Shown here one piece after another: positions 42,828-52,461 of a stretch of 64,000 bases of DNA. Origin of the DNA: an uncultured Clostridia bacterium (lineage in GTDB: Bacteria > Bacillota > Clostridia > Lachnospirales > Anaerotignaceae); NCBI GenBank assembly GCA_910587735.1, contig CAJUNT010000007.1, positions 62,001-126,000 of the forward strand, written 5' to 3'. The position numbers and the translations under genes are program-made. Positions within the stretch are counted from its first letter, which is position 1, and each line of letters starts with the position of its first letter. The notes beneath the pieces are model-generated. The model did not search any database. It had not been told where the DNA came from and saw only the letters and a program-made list of their open reading frames with translations.

Positions 42828-43454
42828 TTGGCACAAGAAAAATATGCCATTCTTTCTGAAAATAATGATATGGTTTTATGTGAGGCTGTTTTAATGGATA
42901 GACGTGGAGCAAAAATGACCATGAAAATAGTTGATGACATAAATATATTAAAAGGACTAAAAGCAGTAAAATTTCATGCAATGGAAAGTTATGCAGAAAT
43001 TTATCAAGGACAAATTGTAGAAATCAATAATAATATTGTTTCATTTGGTGATGTAGTAAATATCAGTGCACAAATGAGAAGAGAAATTAAATTAAAAATT
43101 CGTGTAGAAACAAATTTAATCAAAACATTTCCTATGGATAAAGAAAAAATTCCTAGAGCAATACCAATTGCTACAAATGATATTAGTTGTGGTGGTATGG
43201 GATTTGTTTCAAAAGCGGATTTAAACAAAGAGGATAGTTATGAAGTAGTAATTCCTATTACATCAAACCCTATTATTATTGATGTGGAAATTATGAGAAA
43301 GGAATTTTTACCAGATAAAAATATGTATGTTTATGGCAGTAAGTTTTTAGATTTAAATATTGTGGGAGAGCGTTTGCTTAGAGAAGCAATATTTAAAACA
43401 CAACTAAGACGTCACCGTAGAAAAATTAAAGTTATGGAGGAGAAAAATAAATGA
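42828..43454 (+). CDS. PilZ-domain protein (YcgR/YpfA type), atypical c-di-GMP motif
   Basis: The 208-aa protein has an N-terminal YcgR-like beta domain (about 1-80) and a PilZ domain (about 80-200). The second motif D118-x-S-x-x-G (NDISCGGMGF) is present. The first motif is atypical: R84-R-E-I-K88, so the RxxxR pair has Lys in the second position. Related proteins slow flagella when c-di-GMP is high. The start is TTG 42828 after AGGAGG. The gene overlaps the SLH protein start by four bases (ATGA), so they are translated together. Confidence 0.87.
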   Translation: MAQEKYAILSENNDMVLCEAVLMDRRGAKMTMKIVDDINILKGLKAVKFHAMESYAEIYQGQIVEINNNIVSFGDVVNISAQMRREIKLKIRVETNLIKTFPMDKEKIPRAIPIATNDISCGGMGFVSKADLNKEDSYEVVIPITSNPIIIDVEIMRKEFLPDKNMYVYGSKFLDLNIVGERLLREAIFKTQLRRHRRKIKVMEEKNK

Positions 43455-46400
43455 TGAAAAAAATGCAGGGCAAAGCAAAAAAAATGATAGCCGTTGCTGC
43501 TGCAGTTTCTATGCTGGGGAACCAGTTTTTTATTCCAGAGAGTTTGTTTATAAAACAAACTCATGCAGCAGGCTTTAATATGAATGGCAGTAAATGGGCT
43601 GAAACATATTTAAGAAGTTTGTACGATAATGGCATTATGTCAGGTGATACAAATGGAAATATGAATCCTGACAATGATATTACAAGAGCAGAATTTGTAA
43701 CGATGCTCAACAAAGGTATGGGCTACCATGAAACAACAGGTAAAGTAAATTTTAGAGATATCAAAGGTACAGAATGGTATGCAAATGAAATTGATATTGC
43801 TACAACACAAGGCTATTTTGTGGGAAGTGGAAGAAATGTTTCAGGTGCATCAGACAATTTGACAAGAGAGCAAGCAGTTGCTTTTTTAACCAGAAATTTG
43901 AAATATGAAGAAGATGACAGAGTAAATACTGATTTTGTAGATGGTATTAATTTTCCAACATGGAGTAGAGGCTCTATTAATGCTGCAACAGATAAAGGCG
44001 TTGTAAGTGGTTATCAAGATGGAACATTTCGTCCTAAAGATAATATTACAAGAGCAGAAGCAGGAACAATATTATATAATGCTTTAGGAAAAATTATCAA
44101 TCAGCCAGGTAATTATAATTATGGTACTGTGGATGGTAATGTAACAATATCAAAATCAGGTGTAACACTTTCTGATACAGTTATTAATGGAGATTTGTAT
44201 ATTACAGAAGGTGTAGAACTTGGTTATACTAATTTAAGAAATGTTACTGTAAAAGGTCAGGTTATTATAAGCGGAGGAGGAGAAAGTAATATTGGTGGAA
44301 GCAGTATTACTTTTACAGATTCTACAATTAGAGAAATGATTATAGATGCTCCAGAAGATAAACCAGTTTCTGTTAAAATAGATGGCAGTACACAAATTAC
44401 TAATACAAAAATAAAATCAACATCTTATTTGGAAGAACTTTCTGATATAGAAGGCGGTTTTCAAAATTTAGAATTAAATGGTCCAGAAGATACTGATTTG
44501 CATTTAATGGGTACATATGACAAAATAACAGTAATAGGAGCAAAAAATAATCTTTATTTAAATTCTGGCGAAATCAATACACTTGTTATTGATGAAACAG
44601 CTACAGATAGTACAACAACATTAGATGAAGATACCTATGTAGCAGAAGTATTTATTGATGTGAAAACAACAATAAATGGCGATGGTGACATTGGTCAGGT
44701 AAATATCAATGCAGATGAAGTTGTAATTGCTATGTTACCAGATAGCATTACATTACGCCCAGGTGCAACTGCTACGATAAATGGCAAAAAAATGACAAGT
44801 AAAGATGCAGAAGAAGCATCTTCTTTCCCAAGGATATTAGGAAAGTATCCGAAATTAGATGAAGTAGAGGCTACAAGAGTATCTTTTATTGTACAAACGA
44901 ATAAACCAGGTACGATTTATTGGGCAGTAACAGAATCTGATAGTGGTTCTGTTTCAGATGACGATTTGTTAAAACCAAATAAAAGAAAAGATATTGTGAA
45001 ATCTGGTAGTATGAATATACCAAAATCAAATACAGATTATACAATTACTGTAAGTGGTTTAACAAAAGATGCAGACTACATATTTACAGCTGCTTTAGTA
45101 GATGACAGAGATGATATGAGTACAAGAGAAAGAAAGTCATTTACCACAACAGATAATACATCACCACAGTATTTATCTAGTTCTCCTAAGATATCTGAAA
45201 CAACAAATACAACAGTAACAATTTCCGCAATTACAAATAAAGATTTAACAACATATTGGGCATTGTTTCCAACAGGAAGTTTGGCACCAACACAATATGA
45301 GGTTAGAAGAGGAAAACTCAGCGGAAATTTAGCAAAAGGTACAATAACAGATTGTAAAAAAAATATAGAATTTAATTTTGGTATTTCTGGTTTGGAAGAA
45401 AAACAAACATACGATTTATATATTGTAGGAAATGACGGCGAAAAAGATACAGCAATGAAAAAAATAACATTTACAACAGCTGACCAAACACCGCCAGAAT
45501 TTATGGAAGATTATCCAAAACCAAATAAATTGACTAAAAATTCCGTGGAAGTGCTATATAAAATAAATGAAGATGCAAAAGTATATTATGTTGTTATGGA
45601 TAGAGGAGAGGATTTCCCACCTCCTCCAGTAGGCTCTACAACAATACCTCCTTTGACTTCTGACGAAGCAAAACAGGCTGTTGTGAATGGAACAACAGGT
45701 GTTTCAAAAGGTTCAGGCACAGCAAAAATGGAAACAGAAGGTAGTGTTAATGTTACTAGACTACAAGAACAAATTGCTTATGACCTTTATATGGTTGCTG
45801 TAGATAATGATGGAAATATGTCTGATATTGAAAAAATATTAATTAAAACATTGGACGAGATTCCACCTACGGCAGAACAAGAATTTACAGAAATGATGAA
45901 TGAATATCCAGCTGTTTCTTCTGATGTAAGAATTGTATTTAGCGAAGAAGTGAAAGTAATAGAGGATAGTGAATTTGTTGACCTTTCACCAGAAAATTTA
46001 AAAAATCATATTACATTATATGATATTACAACAACAGAAAGAAAAACAGTTGATATTAATTTTGATAGAGCAACTGTTACATTGGAAAAGGGAAAAACAG
46101 TTATTACATTCCCATCTCGTGCTATACCAATGAGCAGTGGTTCAAAATATCAATTTGAATTAAATAAAATTACAGATACATCAAACAATAAAATGGAAGA
46201 CAAAACAATGCTTCCAGAATTTAGGACAGTACCTTCATTGGTATCATTAGTACAAACGATTGCACCACAAAATTATGATGTAACATTTACAGCAACACCA
46301 CAATCTAATGATACAAATGATGAATTGCTTTATGATATGCTCATTTATTCTGATTCTAATATTACATTTGACTTATATGAAAAAGGTCCAAATGATACAG

Positions 46401-48151
46401 ATTTTAGATTGTTAACAGGAACAAGAATTGACTTAAATACTGGACAGGAAACAGATTATGATGCACAAATTAATGCAAGTGATAGTGATACTGGTATAAA
46501 TGGTATTTCATTGCATTATATATTAGACAGAGTAATGCATAATGAGCCAACATATCTTTTTGAAAGATTTAATCAGTTGGAAGCAAAAGAATATGCTATA
46601 AAAGTACGCAGTATAGACGGAAAACCAGAAAGCGCAGGTTGGACAGCAAATGTAAATATCAGCATAAAATGTGTTGTTGGTTCGAGAACAACATTGCAGC
46701 CAGCAGCAGGTGCTCCTATAAAAGGCTTTGAAGATGCTATAAAAGCAGGTGCTTTGGAAGTAACAAACCCTATGCCTTTTAGTATGACAATACCTTTTAC
46801 AGATACAGTAGTGCCAAAATTTATAGAAAATTATCCTATGCTTGACCCATTCCAGTCTACTTCACCTACAGAATTTCCTCAAAATTATCTGTATGTAGGT
46901 GACTATACTATCCGTCCTCGTGTGCAGACGGATAAGCCAGCAACAATGTATTATATGATATTGCCTCATGATAATGTTGAAAATGCAACCATTACAAATC
47001 AAGATGTATATTTGGGTAACATTAGTGATGATATTGCAATTAAGGGACGATATTCTATACCAAATGCATATCTTATTATGGACGATTTGGAAATAGAAGG
47101 ATTGACACCAGATACAGAATATATAATGTATAGTGTTTTGAAAGGTACACCTGCTGACCCTTCTGCATTATATATCAATCGCTTTAAAACAAAACCATTA
47201 GTAGCACCAGTAATTAATCCTATTATTGTTACAAACCGTACAAATTCAGTGGATTCGAGAATTATTGAGGTTACAGTGGATAAAGATTGTCAATTATTCT
47301 ATGTTGTATATCCAACAAAAACAAGTGACAGCAGTAATGGATATGCTCCAGGAGAGATTGAAGCAGAACAAATTAAAAATGGTTTTACTACACCTAGTAA
47401 TCAGCCCCTTGTATATTCTTCTACTAAAATAGAAGTAGACCCAGATATAGGGCGTGCAACAGTAGAATTAGAAATAAAGGGATTAAAACCAGGTGTAAAA
47501 TATATTCTGCACGCAGTGGCAAGAAACTGGCTGGGAACAAGCAGTGTATTGGGACAGGATTCTGATGTAAAATGTTCTGAAGAATTTGGTGCATTAGATG
47601 TGACACCTCCAGGCATCAGAATCAATTATAGTATTAATCCTCCTGAATATGATAAAGATGCACTTTATAGTGGTGCGGTTACAATAAGTTCAGATGAAGC
47701 ATTGTATTATCAAGATACAGATGGTTCTATCAATCCATTAACATATCAAGTTTTACTTGATAAATTAGATGTTAATCCAAAAAGAGGAGAACTTGTAATC
47801 AATCCACAAGGTAGAGCAACTGAAACAGTATATAGAGTATCACAAAAAGATGTAAAAATGAAAACAGCTAGAGATATAGAAGGCAGAGCAGTAGGACAGG
47901 GTATTTATCAATTTACAGTAAGTTATACCAATGCTCCTTTGGGCGCAACATCTATATCATTCCCTCACCCACTTTGTGATGTAGAAGGTAATGTAATAGG
48001 TTCATTATATTTAACTTTAACACGTAGAGTAGTACCTAATGAAATTCTTGGTACAAACGAATATTGGGTAAGCTGGATGCAAAGAGGATTAGATACTGGA
48101 TATGTTACTATTGTTCATCCAGATGGAACAGTAGAAGGACCAACACAATAA
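43451..48151 (+). CDS. giant S-layer-homology surface protein
   Basis: The 1566-aa secreted protein begins with a basic N terminus and hydrophobic segment ending HAAG (about 37-40), a signal peptide. Three SLH motifs follow (about 45-220), ending in NITRAEFVTML-, NLTREQAVAFL- and NITRAEAGTIL-type helices, which anchor to cell-wall polymers. Residues 230-460 look like a beta-solenoid (DGNVTISKSGVTLSDTVINGDLYI). From about 460 there are several Ig/fibronectin-like modules with the recurring TPPEF/TSPQYL...YP hinge and FTTAD-type ends. It could be an adhesin or S-layer-associated protein. It is coupled to the pilZ gene and ends at a strong terminator. Confidence 0.88.
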   Translation: MMKKMQGKAKKMIAVAAAVSMLGNQFFIPESLFIKQTHAAGFNMNGSKWAETYLRSLYDNGIMSGDTNGNMNPDNDITRAEFVTMLNKGMGYHETTGKVNFRDIKGTEWYANEIDIATTQGYFVGSGRNVSGASDNLTREQAVAFLTRNLKYEEDDRVNTDFVDGINFPTWSRGSINAATDKGVVSGYQDGTFRPKDNITRAEAGTILYNALGKIINQPGNYNYGTVDGNVTISKSGVTLSDTVINGDLYITEGVELGYTNLRNVTVKGQVIISGGGESNIGGSSITFTDSTIREMIIDAPEDKPVSVKIDGSTQITNTKIKSTSYLEELSDIEGGFQNLELNGPEDTDLHLMGTYDKITVIGAKNNLYLNSGEINTLVIDETATDSTTTLDEDTYVAEVFIDVKTTINGDGDIGQVNINADEVVIAMLPDSITLRPGATATINGKKMTSKDAEEASSFPRILGKYPKLDEVEATRVSFIVQTNKPGTIYWAVTESDSGSVSDDDLLKPNKRKDIVKSGSMNIPKSNTDYTITVSGLTKDADYIFTAALVDDRDDMSTRERKSFTTTDNTSPQYLSSSPKISETTNTTVTISAITNKDLTTYWALFPTGSLAPTQYEVRRGKLSGNLAKGTITDCKKNIEFNFGISGLEEKQTYDLYIVGNDGEKDTAMKKITFTTADQTPPEFMEDYPKPNKLTKNSVEVLYKINEDAKVYYVVMDRGEDFPPPPVGSTTIPPLTSDEAKQAVVNGTTGVSKGSGTAKMETEGSVNVTRLQEQIAYDLYMVAVDNDGNMSDIEKILIKTLDEIPPTAEQEFTEMMNEYPAVSSDVRIVFSEEVKVIEDSEFVDLSPENLKNHITLYDITTTERKTVDINFDRATVTLEKGKTVITFPSRAIPMSSGSKYQFELNKITDTSNNKMEDKTMLPEFRTVPSLVSLVQTIAPQNYDVTFTATPQSNDTNDELLYDMLIYSDSNITFDLYEKGPNDTDFRLLTGTRIDLNTGQETDYDAQINASDSDTGINGISLHYILDRVMHNEPTYLFERFNQLEAKEYAIKVRSIDGKPESAGWTANVNISIKCVVGSRTTLQPAAGAPIKGFEDAIKAGALEVTNPMPFSMTIPFTDTVVPKFIENYPMLDPFQSTSPTEFPQNYLYVGDYTIRPRVQTDKPATMYYMILPHDNVENATITNQDVYLGNISDDIAIKGRYSIPNAYLIMDDLEIEGLTPDTEYIMYSVLKGTPADPSALYINRFKTKPLVAPVINPIIVTNRTNSVDSRIIEVTVDKDCQLFYVVYPTKTSDSSNGYAPGEIEAEQIKNGFTTPSNQPLVYSSTKIEVDPDIGRATVELEIKGLKPGVKYILHAVARNWLGTSSVLGQDSDVKCSEEFGALDVTPPGIRINYSINPPEYDKDALYSGAVTISSDEALYYQDTDGSINPLTYQVLLDKLDVNPKRGELVINPQGRATETVYRVSQKDVKMKTARDIEGRAVGQGIYQFTVSYTNAPLGATSISFPHPLCDVEGNVIGSLYLTLTRRVVPNEILGTNEYWVSWMQRGLDTGYVTIVHPDGTVEGPTQ

Positions 48152-48160
48152 TCAATAAAA

Positions 48161-48189
48161 AAGAACACTCCATAAGGAGTGTTCTTTTT
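48161..48189 (+). terminator. terminator after the SLH gene
   Basis: AAGAACACTCC (48161-48171) pairs perfectly with GGAGTGTTCTT (48176-48186) around ATAA, followed by TTT. Confidence 0.93.
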
Positions 48190-48214
48190 ACAATATTACA
48201 ATAAAGGAGAAAAT

Positions 48215-49204
48215 ATGACACTAGAACAAGAAATATATATATTTGCAGAGAAAAGAAATTTAGAAGCAGGTATAACATCAGCAGAACCTTTTTGGGAACA
48301 GGAAAAAATATTGTTACAAAAAAATAAAAACTTAAAAGGCTTTACAGAACAGAATATACAAAAGCGTATCATTCCAACTATGACAATGGAAAATGCAAAA
48401 AGTATTATTGTTTTTGCTATGGCTTATGGTTATCGAAAAAAAATAAAACAAAATAATAATTTGCTGACAGGAGAATGTTCTGTAGCAGCAGTGGGAGAGG
48501 ATTATCATGTTATACTAAAAAGGCATTTTGAAGATTTGAAACAGTTTTTAAAACAAAAAGTAAAAAATTTTGAATGTCAGTATTTTATGGACACAGGACC
48601 TCTTGTAGATAGAGCTGTTGCTGTAAGGGCAGGAACAGGATGGATAGGAAAAAATGGCTCAGTTCATACAGCGAAATTTGGCTCTCTCGCCTTTTTAGGA
48701 TATATGATGACGAATTTATCATTAAATCAAAAAGAAATGATTTTAGAGGATTGTGGAAGCTGTAAAAAGTGTATATTATGCTGTCCCACAGGTGCATTAT
48801 CTGAAAATATATTTCATGTAGAAAAATGTATTTCTTATTTAACACAAACAAAAACGGTTTTATCTTCTGAAGTAATGAGAACAATGGGAAAACAGATTTA
48901 TGGCTGTGATATTTGTCAAATTGTTTGCCCTAAAAATCAAAAAGCATTACACTCTTTTGATGAAAAAGAAACTGATATTTTGTTAGAAGAGCTACTTTAT
49001 TGTTCTAATAAAGCATTTGCTGAAAAGTTTGCCAGAACAGCAGCAGGCTGGAGAGGAAAAAAGATACTGCAAAGAAATGCAATTATTGCATTAGGAAACA
49101 GTAAAACAAAAAAAGCATTGCCTATATTAAAAAAAGCATTACATGATGAAAGGGAATTAATTCAACAAACAGCACTAAAAGCAATTTATAATTTGCATTT
49201 ATAA
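48215..49204 (+). CDS. queG: epoxyqueuosine reductase QueG
   Basis: QueG performs the last step of queuosine tRNA modification with cobalamin and two 4Fe-4S clusters. The 329-aa protein has the DUF1730 region (YFMDTGPLVDRAVAVRAGTGWIGKNG), the two cluster sets CGSCKKCILCCPTGAL and CDICQIVCPKNQ, and a C-terminal HEAT-like repeat segment (NAIIALGNSKTKKALPILKKAL). ATG 48215 follows AAAGGAG. It opens the housekeeping block and has no evident tie to motility. Confidence 0.93.
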   Translation: MTLEQEIYIFAEKRNLEAGITSAEPFWEQEKILLQKNKNLKGFTEQNIQKRIIPTMTMENAKSIIVFAMAYGYRKKIKQNNNLLTGECSVAAVGEDYHVILKRHFEDLKQFLKQKVKNFECQYFMDTGPLVDRAVAVRAGTGWIGKNGSVHTAKFGSLAFLGYMMTNLSLNQKEMILEDCGSCKKCILCCPTGALSENIFHVEKCISYLTQTKTVLSSEVMRTMGKQIYGCDICQIVCPKNQKALHSFDEKETDILLEELLYCSNKAFAEKFARTAAGWRGKKILQRNAIIALGNSKTKKALPILKKALHDERELIQQTALKAIYNLHL

Positions 49205-49233
49205 TATTATATTAAAACATTATAGGAGGAGTT

Positions 49234-49764
49234 ATGGGATTTTGGAATACAAGAGGACTAAGAGGAAGTGCATTAGAAGATTTAGTGAATTTTACAAATG
49301 ACTATTATAGACAAAGGGGTTTAGCATTATTTCAAAAAATACCTACACCAATTACACCAGTAGAAGTAAGTAATGAAAAAAGAATTATCACATTAGCTTA
49401 TTTTGATAAACAAAGTACAGTAGATTATATAGGCGTGGTACAGGGTATTGCTGTTTGTTTCGATGCAAAAGAAACGACATTAAAAAGTTTACCCATACAA
49501 AATATACATCCTCATCAAATTGCATTTATGAAAGACTTTCAAAAACAAAATGGAATTTCATTTTTATTGGTTTATTTTTCAGCAATAGATAGTTTTTATT
49601 TCTTACCATTTGAAACATTAGAGCAGTATTGGACAGATTCCCAAAAGGGAGGAAGAAAATCGATACCCCTTTCTGCTTTTGAGGAACAATATCACATTAA
49701 GCATAAAAATGGTATATTACAATATTTAGATGTCATTAACACCTACTTAATTAATCAGGAATAA
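49234..49764 (+). CDS. recU: Holliday junction resolvase RecU
   Basis: The 176-aa nuclease has RGSALEDLVNFTNDYYRQRGLALFQKIPTPI (the conserved Glu of G-x-x-x-E), STVDYIGVVQGIAVCFDAKET (catalytic D and the D-x-K motif) and HQIAFMKDFQKQNGISFLLVYF. It resolves recombination intermediates. In many Firmicutes it pairs with pbp1; here it is with queG and a lipoprotein gene. Confidence 0.92.
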   Translation: MGFWNTRGLRGSALEDLVNFTNDYYRQRGLALFQKIPTPITPVEVSNEKRIITLAYFDKQSTVDYIGVVQGIAVCFDAKETTLKSLPIQNIHPHQIAFMKDFQKQNGISFLLVYFSAIDSFYFLPFETLEQYWTDSQKGGRKSIPLSAFEEQYHIKHKNGILQYLDVINTYLINQE

Positions 49765-49809
49765 TCTGTAATAAAAAAGGTCATGCTTTCAAAAAAAGGG
49801 AGGATTTTT

Positions 49810-50991
49810 ATGAAACGTGTGACTTTTTTATTGGTAGCATTGTTTTTATGTGGCTGTACAAATGAAATCGTATCACAAGAAATACAGCAAACGCAACAAA
49901 CACCAATACAACAAATGACTGTTTATTATGAGGGAGAGAAAAGGGAAAAAGAGATATTTGAACCAGAACAAGGAAAAATTTTGTTAGGTGCGTTTATTAA
50001 ACAGGATAAAAATATAGAAAGTATGGAATATTTTGAAAAATTGACAGAAAAAAGCCATGAAATATATGGTTTTACAACAACATTAACAGAAGAATTTCCT
50101 ATGATGGATATATTGGAATGTTATGTCAATGAAAAAATACCCCTATTAGTCATACAGCCATCAAATAGAAATTTTCCTTTTGAACAGGAGTATTTAGAGA
50201 AAGCGGCAGAAAAAGCAAATCAATATCGTATTCCGATGTTGATTGATTTTTATCCTAATGGCGAAGATTATAGTAATGGTGAAGATTATAAAAAATATTA
50301 TCAAAAGGCAAGAGAAATTTTTAGAGAAAAAGCGCCCAATGCTGTTTTTATATGGACAATGTCAATAGAAAATATAGAAAATTGGTATGCTTATTATCCC
50401 CAAAATACGGATTGGATAGGCTTGTCTATATATGAAAATGGAGGAAATCAAGGAAAAGATATTGCAGAAATGCTAGAACGTTGGTATGCTATTTTTCAGA
50501 AACAAAAACCCTTAATGTTATCTCATGTAGGAATTTCTCATTATTCTGAAAAAAATTCAAAATATACAGAAAAAGAGGCAAGTGATGAAATAACAAGATT
50601 GTATGAAAGTATAAAGACATATCCAGAGATAAAAGCGATTGTTTATGATAGTGTGAACTTAACAAGACAATATGGAAAACAATCAGAAGGAGAAAATTAT
50701 AGTATTATAGAGAATGAAAAAGTTTTAAATGCATATCGCAAACAAATACAGAATATAGAATGTATTGATAAACAAAGAATATGGTATAAAAGTTTTTATA
50801 AGGGATATGTAAAAAATAACAAAATATATATTGCGAAAAATACGATTATACAGGAAATGGGAATATATTATAATAATGAATCTGTTACTTTTTTATATGG
50901 AAAAGAATATGTATCAGCAGAAGATATAAAAGGATATACTAGCAAACAAAAACAGAATACAATATTTTTGTATAAACAATCATCAGAATAA
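49810..50991 (+). CDS. GH26-like lipoprotein, probably catalytically inactive
   Basis: The 393-aa protein starts MKRVTFLLVALFLCGC; Cys16 is the lipid anchor. The core (about 50-300) resembles glycoside hydrolase family 26: IPMLIDFYPNG, FIWTMSIENIENWYAYYPQNTDWIGLSIYENGG and KPLMLSHVGIS. Both positions where GH26 has its catalytic glutamates look replaced: the HEMNG motif reads YPNG (151-154 region) and the nucleophile site reads H239 in LSHVG. It may bind rather than cut polysaccharide. The last 80 residues are an unrecognised beta-rich domain. ATG 49810 is chosen for its AAAGGGAGG and signal. Confidence 0.75.
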   Translation: MKRVTFLLVALFLCGCTNEIVSQEIQQTQQTPIQQMTVYYEGEKREKEIFEPEQGKILLGAFIKQDKNIESMEYFEKLTEKSHEIYGFTTTLTEEFPMMDILECYVNEKIPLLVIQPSNRNFPFEQEYLEKAAEKANQYRIPMLIDFYPNGEDYSNGEDYKKYYQKAREIFREKAPNAVFIWTMSIENIENWYAYYPQNTDWIGLSIYENGGNQGKDIAEMLERWYAIFQKQKPLMLSHVGISHYSEKNSKYTEKEASDEITRLYESIKTYPEIKAIVYDSVNLTRQYGKQSEGENYSIIENEKVLNAYRKQIQNIECIDKQRIWYKSFYKGYVKNNKIYIAKNTIIQEMGIYYNNESVTFLYGKEYVSAEDIKGYTSKQKQNTIFLYKQSSE

Positions 50992-51071
50992 GTTGTGTAA
51001 ATAGTTTGCCTATGTTAACATATTTGTGTGAAAAGTAATATAACAGTAATCATAAAAGGAAGGAGAGGACT

Positions 51072-52457
51072 ATGTTAAAAGAATCTGTAATTGAAAATGT
51101 ACTAACAGCAGCATTAGAACAATGTGCAGACTTTGGAGAAATATATGTGGAGCAAACACAAAAAAATACAATTTCTATGACAAATGGGACAGTAGATACT
51201 GCACTTTCTGGAAGGGATAAGGGGGCAGGAATACGCTTATTTTATGGAAATCAGGCAGTATATGCTTATACAAATGATTTGAGCGAAAAAAATTTAATAC
51301 AAACAGCAAAAACAGCAGCATTTGCTATGAAAGGAAAAAATAAAACAGCAAGAGTATTTGATTTTACAAAGCATTTAGAAAATAATTATAATGTAATACA
51401 AAAAATGCCTGATAGTATATCTAAAAAACAAAAAATAAATGTTATGAGAGGTGCATCATCAGCAGCATTTTTATATAGTGATATCATTTCCCAAACAATA
51501 TTAAAATATCAAGATATTGTTCAAAATGTTTTGATTGCAAATACAATGGGTACTTTTGCGCAAGATGAGCGTGTTCGTACTCGTATGACAGTAGAATCTG
51601 TTGCATCTTCTCAAACAGAAAAGCAAAGTGGTCATTTTGGTCCTGGTGCTTCCATGGGTTTTGAGTTGTTTGAAAAAATTGATATGGAGCAAGTAGCAAG
51701 AAATGCTTCTCGTATTGCTGTAACAATGTTAAAAGCAGATGTATGCCCAAGTAAAAAAATGTCTGTTGTAATAGAAAATGGTTTTGGTGGTGTGATATTT
51801 CATGAGGCTTGTGGACATGGTTTAGAGGCAACGGCGATAGCAAGAAATGCTTCTGTTTTTGCTGGAAAGCTGGGACATAAAATTGCATCTAGTATTGTAA
51901 CAGCAGTAGACGATGGCACAATACAAAATGCTTGGGGTAGTGCAAATATAGATGATGAAGGCACACCTACCAGAAAAAATATATTAATTGAAAATGGTAT
52001 ACTAAAATCTTATTTAATAGATAAATTGAATGGGAAAAAAATGAATATGGATACTACAGGTTCAGCAAGGAGAGAAAGCTATAAATATGCTCCTACTTCT
52101 CGTATGACAAATACTTATATTGCAGCAGGAAATACAAAACCGGCAGATATTATTGCTGATACAGAATATGGATTATATGCAAAATGTATGGGTGGTGGTA
52201 GTGTTGATCCAGCAACAGGTGTATTTAATTTTGCTGTATTAGAAGGATATATGATACGCAATGGAAAAATAGCAGAACCTGTTAGAGGTGCAACACTAAT
52301 AGGTAAAGGCAATGAAATTTTGATGAGAATTGATAGAGTTGGAAATAATTTAAAAAGTGCGCAAGGAATGTGTGGCAGTATCAGTGGTTCTATTCCTACT
52401 AATGTGGGACAGCCTATGATTAGAGTAAGTGAAATTACAGTAGGAGGAAGGGGGTAA
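51072..52457 (+). CDS. tldD: metalloprotease TldD
   Basis: TldD and TldE form a protease that degrades unfolded peptides and trims some ribosomal peptides. The 461-aa protein has the zinc motif HEACGHGLEAT (HExxxH, about residue 244) and the TSRMTNTYIAAG and GGGSVDPATGVFNFAVLEGYMI segments of the family. AAGGAAGGAG precedes the ATG. The partner gene follows after 4 bases. Confidence 0.94.
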   Translation: MLKESVIENVLTAALEQCADFGEIYVEQTQKNTISMTNGTVDTALSGRDKGAGIRLFYGNQAVYAYTNDLSEKNLIQTAKTAAFAMKGKNKTARVFDFTKHLENNYNVIQKMPDSISKKQKINVMRGASSAAFLYSDIISQTILKYQDIVQNVLIANTMGTFAQDERVRTRMTVESVASSQTEKQSGHFGPGASMGFELFEKIDMEQVARNASRIAVTMLKADVCPSKKMSVVIENGFGGVIFHEACGHGLEATAIARNASVFAGKLGHKIASSIVTAVDDGTIQNAWGSANIDDEGTPTRKNILIENGILKSYLIDKLNGKKMNMDTTGSARRESYKYAPTSRMTNTYIAAGNTKPADIIADTEYGLYAKCMGGGSVDPATGVFNFAVLEGYMIRNGKIAEPVRGATLIGKGNEILMRIDRVGNNLKSAQGMCGSISGSIPTNVGQPMIRVSEITVGGRG

Positions 52458-52461
52458 AAAA

